Shown: positions 58,262 to 64,000 of the stretch, in pieces
Numbering within the stretch: position 1 is the first letter of the stretch
Layout of the letters: each line of letters begins with the position of its first letter
Source of the DNA: Bartonella sp. 220B
Lineage (GTDB): Bacteria > Pseudomonadota > Alphaproteobacteria > Rhizobiales > Rhizobiaceae
NCBI RefSeq assembly: GCF_026930205.1
Contig: NZ_JANHOI010000001.1
Coordinates: 310,001-374,000 of the forward strand
Length of the DNA stretch: 64,000 bases
Reading direction: 5' to 3'
The notes under the pieces: generated by a model
Seen by the model: only the letters and a program-made list of their open reading frames with translations
Told to the model about the DNA's origin: nothing
The model's database searches: none
Translations under genes and position numbers: made by a program

Positions 58262-60268
58262 ATGACAAATACTGAACAACAGAATCAGATGGCCAATGCT
58301 ATCCGTTTTCTTGCTATTTATGCAATTGAAAAAGCAAATTCTGGTCATCCTGGCTTGCCAATGGGGGCAGCTGATATTGCTACCGTTCTTTATACAAAGT
58401 TCCTTGCCCATGACCCCAAAAATCCTCGTTGGCCCAACCGTGATCGTTTTATATTGTCGGCTGGGCATGGCTCTATGTTGCTTTATGCCTTACTTTATCT
58501 CTCTGGTTATGAAGATATTTCCCTTGAGGATCTCAAAAATTTTCGCCAATTAGGGGCAAAACTTGCGGGGCATCCAGAATATGGACATGCTGCCGGAATT
58601 GAAACAACCACTGGTCCTCTAGGACAGGGGTTGGCAAATGCTGTGGGAATGGCTCTTGGGGAACGCTTGCAAAATGCCCGTTTTGGAGATCTCATCAGTC
58701 ATTACACTTACGCATTGGTGGGCGATGGGTGCCTCATGGAAGGAATTTCCCAAGAAGCGCTTTCTCTTGCGGGTCATTTAAAACTCAAGAAGCTTATCGT
58801 GCTGTGGGATGATAATAATATTTCTATTGATGGAAAGATTTCTCTTGCTGACAGTACAGATCAGATAGCGCGTTTTAAAGCATCTGGTTGGAATACGCAC
58901 AAAATCGATGGGCATGATCAAGCCGCAATTGCACATGCCATTGAAACAGCACAAAATTCCGATAAACCAACTTTTATTGCCTGTAAAACAACCATTGGCT
59001 TTGGAGCGCCAAATAAAGCCGGAACCAATAAAGTTCATGGAGCGCCTTTGGGGGCACGGGAAATTGCTGAAACCCGTATTGCTTTGGGATGGGAGGCGGA
59101 GCCTTTTGTTGTTCCAGCGGATATTCTCGATAATTGGCGCTTGGCTGGTTTGAATGCTGCTAAAAAACGGCAAAAATGGGAAACAAAATTGGAAAATTTG
59201 CCTGTCTCAGAACGGTTGGAGTTTGAAAGACTGATGCGGGGCGATCTGTTGGGTGGATTTGATAGCGCTATTGATACTTATAAACAGCAGCTTATTAAAG
59301 AATGTCCTTGCGTTGCTACGCGTAAAGCTTCAGAAATGGCTCTTGAAGTTATCAATGAGGCGGTTACTGAAACCATTGGTGGTTCGGCAGACTTAACGGG
59401 GTCCAATAATACAAAAAGCAGTCAGATGAAAAGTATTTCTGCTGAGGATTTTTCAGGGCGCTATCTGCATTATGGAATTCGCGAACATGCCATGGGCGCG
59501 GTGATGAATGGTCTTGCCCTTTATGGAGGCTTTATTCCTTATGGCGGAACCTTTTTATGCTTTTCTGACTATATGCGTCCTGCAATGCGCTTGTCTTCTC
59601 TGATGGGATTGCGGGTCATTTATGTTATGACCCATGATTCCATTGGTCTTGGTGAGGATGGTCCTACCCATCAACCCGTGGAGCATTTGGCTTCTTTGCG
59701 TGCAATGCCCAATCATTTCGTGTTCCGCCCTGCAGATGCAGTTGAAACCGTTGAGTGTTGGCAATTGGCTTTAAAAGCACGCAACACACCTTCCACTTTG
59801 GCGTTGAGCCGTCAAAATTTACCGCTTTTGCGTCAAGAGCATGAAGAGGAAAATCTTTGTACGTTGGGCGCTTATGAGTTATTAACCGCAAGTGATGATG
59901 CGCAAGTGACGCTGTTTGCCTCCGGTTCAGAATTGCAAATTGCCGTAAAAGCACATGCGCTCTTAGAAGAAAAGTCTATTCCAACGCGTGTGGTTTCTGT
60001 GCCTTGTTTTGAACTCTTTGCACAGCAATCCCTCTCTTATCAGCGTGCTCTCATTGGGGATTCGCCCATTAAAATTGCCATTGAGGCTGCTATTCGGCAA
60101 GGATGGGACCGCTTTATTGGCTGTGATGGTGTGTTTATCGGCATGGAGGGCTTTGGGGCAAGCGGGACAATGGATGCGCTTTATGCGCATTTCAACATCA
60201 CTTGTGAGAATGTCGTTGCGACTGTTGAAAAAGAGCTTGAAAAGATCAATAAGGAAAATGTGCAATGA
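58262..60268 (+). CDS. tkt: Transketolase
   Basis: Transketolase moves two-carbon units in the pentose phosphate pathway with thiamine diphosphate. [15 protein letters not shown] opens the protein, and the cofactor motif GDGCLMEG lies near residue 154 with [10 protein letters not shown] after it. The pyrimidine domain has [13 protein letters not shown] and [20 protein letters not shown]. The 668-residue length is standard. It heads a tkt-gap-pgk-fba cluster. Its last codons lie at the left edge of a tandem duplication that includes the gap 5' end. Confidence 0.97.
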   Translation: MTNTEQQNQMANAIRFLAIYAIEKANSGHPGLPMGAADIATVLYTKFLAHDPKNPRWPNRDRFILSAGHGSMLLYALLYLSGYEDISLEDLKNFRQLGAKLAGHPEYGHAAGIETTTGPLGQGLANAVGMALGERLQNARFGDLISHYTYALVGDGCLMEGISQEALSLAGHLKLKKLIVLWDDNNISIDGKISLADSTDQIARFKASGWNTHKIDGHDQAAIAHAIETAQNSDKPTFIACKTTIGFGAPNKAGTNKVHGAPLGAREIAETRIALGWEAEPFVVPADILDNWRLAGLNAAKKRQKWETKLENLPVSERLEFERLMRGDLLGGFDSAIDTYKQQLIKECPCVATRKASEMALEVINEAVTETIGGSADLTGSNNTKSSQMKSISAEDFSGRYLHYGIREHAMGAVMNGLALYGGFIPYGGTFLCFSDYMRPAMRLSSLMGLRVIYVMTHDSIGLGEDGPTHQPVEHLASLRAMPNHFVFRPADAVETVECWQLALKARNTPSTLALSRQNLPLLRQEHEEENLCTLGAYELLTASDDAQVTLFASGSELQIAVKAHALLEEKSIPTRVVSVPCFELFAQQSLSYQRALIGDSPIKIAIEAAIRQGWDRFIGCDGVFIGMEGFGASGTMDALYAHFNITCENVVATVEKELEKINKENVQ

Positions 60269-60417
60269 CTTTTCGCATTGCAATGAAGGCGTTTTGTTGT
60301 ATTGGGTACAATATTTTGATTTTGTACACTATTGTGGAAAGTAACGGATCAAGATAGTGAAGGGTATCGGAGTTCATGATTTGGGACTGGTGAAAATAAA
60401 AGTCCATTTGTTGCACT
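60241..60417 (+). pseudogene. Decayed duplicate of the gap 5' end
   Basis: This stretch repeats 60421-60597 with an exact 180-base offset. It begins with AAAGATCAATAAGGAAAATG (tkt 3' end) against AAAGATCGATAAGGAAAATG (gap leader). An ATG overlapping the tkt stop opens [19 protein letters not shown], compared with [19 protein letters not shown] in gap. After 30 codons the frame stops, and later parts match gap in another frame (ATTTGGGA, CCATTTGTTGC). It cannot be functional GAPDH. Confidence 0.88.
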
Positions 60418-60444
60418 CTCAAAGATCGATAAGGAAAATGGAAA

Positions 60445-61452
60445 ATGGCTGTTCGCGTTGCAATTAATGGGTTTGGTCGTATTGGGCGCAATATCTTGCG
60501 CGCCATTGTGGAAAGTGGGCGAAAAGATATTGATGTGGTCGCTCTGAATGATTTGGGATCGGTGGAAACAAATGCCCATTTGTTGCGCTATGATTCAGTG
60601 CATGGACGTTTCCCTGGGGCCGTTAAGGTGGTGGGTGATGCACTTGATGTCGGATGTGGTTTGATAAAAGTGTTCGCAGAGCGTGATCCAGAACAGTTGC
60701 CTTGGAAAGCTTTGGATATCGATATTGCTTTGGAATGTACGGGCATTTTTACTGCGCGTGACAAAGCAAGTGTTCACCTAGATGCTGGGGCAAAGCGTGT
60801 GCTTGTTTCTGCACCTTCTGAAGGTGCAGATCTTACCGTGGTTTACGGGGTGAATCATCAGTCTTTAAATAAAGAGCATCGGGTTGTTTCGAATGCTTCT
60901 TGTACAACCAATTGCTTGGCACCTGTTGCGCAAGTTTTGCACAACACTGTTGGCATTGAAAAGGGTTTTATGACAACCATTCATTCTTATACCGGTGATC
61001 AACCCGTGTTGGATACAATGCATCGTGACCTTTATCGTGCACGGGCGGCGGCTCTTTCTATGATCCCTACATCAACAGGAGCTGCAAAAGCTGTGGGATT
61101 GGTCTTGCCAGAATTAAAGGGCTTGCTTGACGGTGTGTCGATTCGTGTTCCTACCCCCAATGTTTCCGTTGTTGATTTGACATTTACGGCTAAGCGTTCG
61201 ACAACGGTTGAAGAAATTAATACAGCTCTCTGTACTGCTGCTCGAGGACCGCTTAAAGGAATTTTGGATGTGACAGAGGAAAAACTCGTCAGTTGTGATT
61301 TTAACCATAATCCACATTCTGCCATTTTTCATAATGATCAAACGAAGGTGATTGATGGTCAGCTCTGTCGTGTTTTGGTTTGGTATGATAATGAGTGGGG
61401 TTTTTCAAACCGTATGAGTGATACAGCTGTAGCTTTTGCCAAAACAATATAA
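60445..61452 (+). CDS. gap: Glyceraldehyde-3-phosphate dehydrogenase
   Basis: GAPDH oxidises glyceraldehyde 3-phosphate in glycolysis and works in reverse for gluconeogenesis. [14 protein letters not shown] opens the NAD-binding domain, and the catalytic Cys is in SNASCTTNC near residue 152. [11 protein letters not shown] and the C-terminal [12 protein letters not shown] follow. The 335-residue length is normal. It lies in the tkt-gap-pgk-fba cluster; a decayed duplicate of its first part sits directly upstream. Confidence 0.97.
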   Translation: MAVRVAINGFGRIGRNILRAIVESGRKDIDVVALNDLGSVETNAHLLRYDSVHGRFPGAVKVVGDALDVGCGLIKVFAERDPEQLPWKALDIDIALECTGIFTARDKASVHLDAGAKRVLVSAPSEGADLTVVYGVNHQSLNKEHRVVSNASCTTNCLAPVAQVLHNTVGIEKGFMTTIHSYTGDQPVLDTMHRDLYRARAAALSMIPTSTGAAKAVGLVLPELKGLLDGVSIRVPTPNVSVVDLTFTAKRSTTVEEINTALCTAARGPLKGILDVTEEKLVSCDFNHNPHSAIFHNDQTKVIDGQLCRVLVWYDNEWGFSNRMSDTAVAFAKTI

Positions 61453-61476
61453 GAGGACCTTTGGGGACTCTTTTTT
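61451..61476 (+). terminator. Weak terminator after gap
   Basis: AAGAG and CTCTT pair around an imperfect interior (GACC/GGGGA), followed by a run of six T. It overlaps the gap stop codon. The stem is weak, so partial termination is more likely than a full stop before pgk. Confidence 0.35.
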
Positions 61477-61513
61477 CATAAAAGGGTAAAATTGCTTTAT
61501 AGAGTATTGAAGC

Positions 61514-61804
61514 GTGTTTTTTGAAAAAAAAGCAGGAGAGGTTTTTTCGTTAAAAAACGTTGCGTTAGAAAAAGAGATTGCCTCAAGGGTGAGTGGAGAC
61601 TGTTTTGGTGAGTATGGTTTTGCTATTTTTGCTCAATGGATGAGAGAAGCAAAATTGGCAAAAATAACACCTGAAGGAGATAAAGCTTGGAGCAAAATAA
61701 AAGATGCGGGTCTCTGTGCTCTTACGCCAAAAAGGGGAATGGAGAAAAAGTTTGAGTTGGTGCGTTTTGGTTTGAAACAACGGAAAGTGAAGAGGAAGCA
61801 ATGA
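61514..61804 (+). CDS. Small protein between gap and pgk, function unknown
   Basis: A 96-residue open frame from a GTG fills the space between gap and pgk and its stop overlaps the pgk start (ATGATG). The product is charged and basic, with FAIFAQWMREAKLAKITPEG and DKAWSKIKDAG. No membrane segment, signal or known motif is seen. From memory, relatives such as Brucella also have a small gene at this position. The tight coupling supports a real gene, but its ribosome-binding site is weak. Confidence 0.5.
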   Translation: MFFEKKAGEVFSLKNVALEKEIASRVSGDCFGEYGFAIFAQWMREAKLAKITPEGDKAWSKIKDAGLCALTPKRGMEKKFELVRFGLKQRKVKRKQ

Positions 61805-62997
61805 TGGGTTTTCGGACACTTGATGATGTTGATGTTACGGGAAAACGTGTTCTTGTGCGGGTCGATTTTAATGTTCCAATGGCGCAAGGAAAAGTTTGTG
61901 ATGAGACGCGTCTCAAACGGCATAAAGAGACACTGGTAGAATTACAAAAGCGTGGTGCTAAACTTATCCTTCTTTCTCATTGTGGGCGCCCTAAGGGAAA
62001 GGTGGAACCAGAATTCTCACTGCGCCCCGTTGTGCCAGTGCTGGAAAAAATAATCAATCAACCTGTGATTTTTGCACCAGATTGTATTGGTCCTGCAGCG
62101 CAGAAAGCGGTTGAGGCATTGCAAAATGGTGGTGTTTTGCTGCTTGAAAATGTGCGTTTCCATTCTGGAGAAGAAAAAAATGATTGCTGTTTTGCTGAAG
62201 CTTTAGCCCATCATGGCGATCTCTATGTGAATGATGCTTTTTCAGTCTCTCATCGTGCGCATGCTTCTGTAGAGGGAATAACACATTTATTGCCCTCCTA
62301 TGCGGGGCGCTCGCTTCAGTGTGAATTGCAGGCATTAGAAAAAGGGCTTGGAAATCCAAAACATCCCGTGGTCGCAATTGTTGGAGGAGCAAAGGTTTCT
62401 AGTAAGCTTTTTGTGCTCAACCATTTGGTTGAAAAGGTTGATCATTTGGTTATTGGTGGGGGCATGGCTAATAGTTTTTTAGCAGCACAAGGTATGCATA
62501 TTGGAAAGTCCTTGTGTGAAGATACACTCATGGAAACGGTTAAAAAAATTATTAAAAAAGCACAAGAATGCCAATGTACAATTCTGCTTCCTGTAGATGC
62601 GATTGTTGGATTTCGCTTTGAAAAAAATACCCCGCATCGTCTCTATGATATGGGAGATATTCCCGAAGAGGGCATGATTTTGGATATTGGAACACGCTCC
62701 ATTGCCCATATCAATGCCGTGATTGATCAGGCTGCTACTCTTGTTTGGAATGGACCCCTTGGTGTTTTTGAAATGCCTCCTTTTGATCAAGGAACAATTG
62801 CTGTTGCACGTTATGCTGCAGAACGCAGTTTAACAGGGCAATTGGTTTCTATTGCTGGAGGAGGAGATACGGTTTTTGCTCTCAACCATGCTGGTGTTGC
62901 GCATGACTTTACTTATCTTTCAACCGCAGGAGGCGCTTTTTTAGAATGGATGGAAGGCAAAGTACTGCCTGGTATTCTTGCTCTCATGCAGGCTTAA
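61801..62997 (+). CDS. pgk: Phosphoglycerate kinase
   Basis: Pgk transfers phosphate between 1,3-bisphosphoglycerate and ADP. GKRVLVRVDFNVPM opens the protein, and KLILLSHCGRPKG follows. LYVNDAFSVSHRAHAS matches the substrate-binding block, VAIVGGAKVSSK the hinge region and VWNGPLGVFE the nucleotide site, with GGGDTVFAL near the end. The 398-residue length is usual. Two ATG codons in a row begin the gene (61801 and 61804); either may be used. Confidence 0.97.
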   Translation: MMGFRTLDDVDVTGKRVLVRVDFNVPMAQGKVCDETRLKRHKETLVELQKRGAKLILLSHCGRPKGKVEPEFSLRPVVPVLEKIINQPVIFAPDCIGPAAQKAVEALQNGGVLLLENVRFHSGEEKNDCCFAEALAHHGDLYVNDAFSVSHRAHASVEGITHLLPSYAGRSLQCELQALEKGLGNPKHPVVAIVGGAKVSSKLFVLNHLVEKVDHLVIGGGMANSFLAAQGMHIGKSLCEDTLMETVKKIIKKAQECQCTILLPVDAIVGFRFEKNTPHRLYDMGDIPEEGMILDIGTRSIAHINAVIDQAATLVWNGPLGVFEMPPFDQGTIAVARYAAERSLTGQLVSIAGGGDTVFALNHAGVAHDFTYLSTAGGAFLEWMEGKVLPGILALMQA

Positions 62998-63104
62998 AGG
63001 CTGATGTGAAGGGAATTTATATTCATAGGATTGTGTAAAGTGTGTCAATGTGTTGCTCACTTTTGAAAGTTAAGACAGAATGACAGAATAAAGAGGATTT
63101 TTTT

Positions 63105-64000
63105 ATGAATGAACGTCTCGAAGATATAGCACTTGCGCTGGTTTGTGCAGGGAAAGGTATTTTGGCAGCAGATGAAAGTACTGCAACGATTGGAAAGCGT
63201 TTTGAAAGCATTGGTGTTGAATGCAACGAGGATAATCGCCGCGCTTATCGTGAAATGCTTTTTAGCGCAAAAGAAGCCATGGAAAGCGCTATCTCTGGTG
63301 TTATCTTATTTGATGAAACCATTCGTCAAAAAGCATCATCTGGGAAAATGTTGACAGATCTGATTCGTGATGCGGGGGCTTTGCCCGGTATTAAAGTTGA
63401 TAGCGGTGCTAAACCCTTGGCGGCTTTTCCGCAGGAAATGATTACAGAAGGATTGGATGGTCTTCGTGAACGTTTAAAAGATTATTATGCTTTAGGAGCC
63501 CGTTTTGCCAAATGGCGGGCGGTGATTGCAATTGATGGACACACTTTGCCAACAAGAGGAGCAATACGCCAAAATGCACAAGCTCTCGCGCGTTATGCTG
63601 CTTTGTGTCAAGAAGCTGGACTTGTGCCGATTGTTGAACCAGAAGTGCTTATGGATGGGGTTTCGCGTCAACATTCTATTGCGCGCTGCTTTGAGGTAAC
63701 ACATGCTGTCTTACATACGGTGTTTCAAGAATTGTTTGAGGCACGGGTTAGCTTGGAGGGCATGATTTTAAAGCCCAATATGGTGATTGATGGAAAAGAT
63801 GCGCGTAACGCTTGCGTTGAAGAGGTGGCGGAAAAAACGGTTCAGGTTCTTAAACAAACGGTCCCTGCTGCTGTTCCAGGAATTGCTTTTCTCTCTGGAG
63901 GACAATCCGATCAAGAAGCAACGGCACATTTGTCTGCTATCAATGCTTTGGGAAAACACCCTTGGAAATTGACCTTTTCTTATGGACGTGCTTTGCAAGC
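63105..64000 (+). CDS. fba: Class I fructose-bisphosphate aldolase, partial
   Basis: This gene is cut by the window edge; about 298 residues are visible without a stop. It is a class I (Schiff-base) aldolase: GKGILAADESTATIGKRFES near the start, GVILFDETIRQKASSGK, VDSGAKPLAAFP, the barrel segment with RFAKWRAVIAI, VPIVEPEVLMDG, ILKPNMVIDGKD, and FLSGGQSDQEATAHLSAIN at the end. The C-terminus of about 40 residues lies outside. GAGGA precedes the ATG at 63105. It completes the tkt-gap-pgk-fba cluster. Confidence 0.95.
   Translation, partial: MNERLEDIALALVCAGKGILAADESTATIGKRFESIGVECNEDNRRAYREMLFSAKEAMESAISGVILFDETIRQKASSGKMLTDLIRDAGALPGIKVDSGAKPLAAFPQEMITEGLDGLRERLKDYYALGARFAKWRAVIAIDGHTLPTRGAIRQNAQALARYAALCQEAGLVPIVEPEVLMDGVSRQHSIARCFEVTHAVLHTVFQELFEARVSLEGMILKPNMVIDGKDARNACVEEVAEKTVQVLKQTVPAAVPGIAFLSGGQSDQEATAHLSAINALGKHPWKLTFSYGRALQ

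Overview
The window looks like a chromosomal segment of a Bartonella species (Alphaproteobacteria, Hyphomicrobiales). Supporting signs are the AT-rich composition, the F1-only atpHAGDC cluster whose beta subunit has a Lys/Ser/Ala-rich N-terminal extension, the carD-fdxA-helicase-rpoH2 neighbourhood and the tkt-gap-pgk-fba cluster typical of Rhizobiales-related bacteria, long decayed spacers, and an XRE regulator behind a structured leader resembling the Bartonella Brt RNAs. The species is not resolved. No tRNA, rRNA, CRISPR array or complete insertion sequence was seen.

Layout: 1-2.5 kb, a decayed spacer and a UbiH-type hydroxylase (-). 2.9-7 kb, ftsK, lolA-like and xthA (+). 7-11.8 kb, a NodT/MacA/MacB efflux operon (+). 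11.8-14.6 kb, a restriction-modification island with an intact D12-class adenine methyltransferase and a frameshifted HaeIII-family endonuclease. 14.8-19.5 kb, ydcF-like, ftsX, ftsE and acs (-). 20-21 kb, a very AT-rich islet encoding a glycine-rich bacteriocin-like peptide and two paralogous small membrane proteins (-). 21.7-29 kb, yggS, leuS, lptE, talC/fsa and priA. 29.6-37.5 kb, atpHAGDC followed closely by an MFS permease and an HlyD-type adaptor. 38-41.7 kb, a small anchored protein, ispG, ispA and rpmF. 42.6-46.8 kb, carD, fdxA, a helicase remnant without its motor, and rpoH2. 47-51.7 kb, an M48 lipoprotein protease, thiN, a glycine-zipper lipoprotein and the ABC-F ATPase uup. 52-54 kb, a broken acetyltransferase, repeat debris and gapR. 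54-57.9 kb, a DUF1036 protein, pyk, the Brt-like leader plus XRE regulator, zapA and a DUF4164 protein. 58.2-64 kb, tkt, gap, a small ORF, pgk and a class I aldolase cut by the window edge.

How it fits together: most genes are housekeeping (division: ftsK, ftsEX, zapA; energy: atp, pyk, tkt-gap-pgk-fba, acs; envelope: lolA, lptE, efflux; isoprenoids: ispG, ispA). The accessory content sits in the spacers. Two things stand out. One is the set of small accessory systems (decayed restriction system, bacteriocin-like islet, Brt-like RNA/XRE pair). The other is a recurring pattern in which spacers hold decayed partial copies of the gene next door (ubiH, macB, uup twice, gapR, gap), together with a dispersed repeat of about 260 bp. 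These suggest local tandem duplication followed by erosion.
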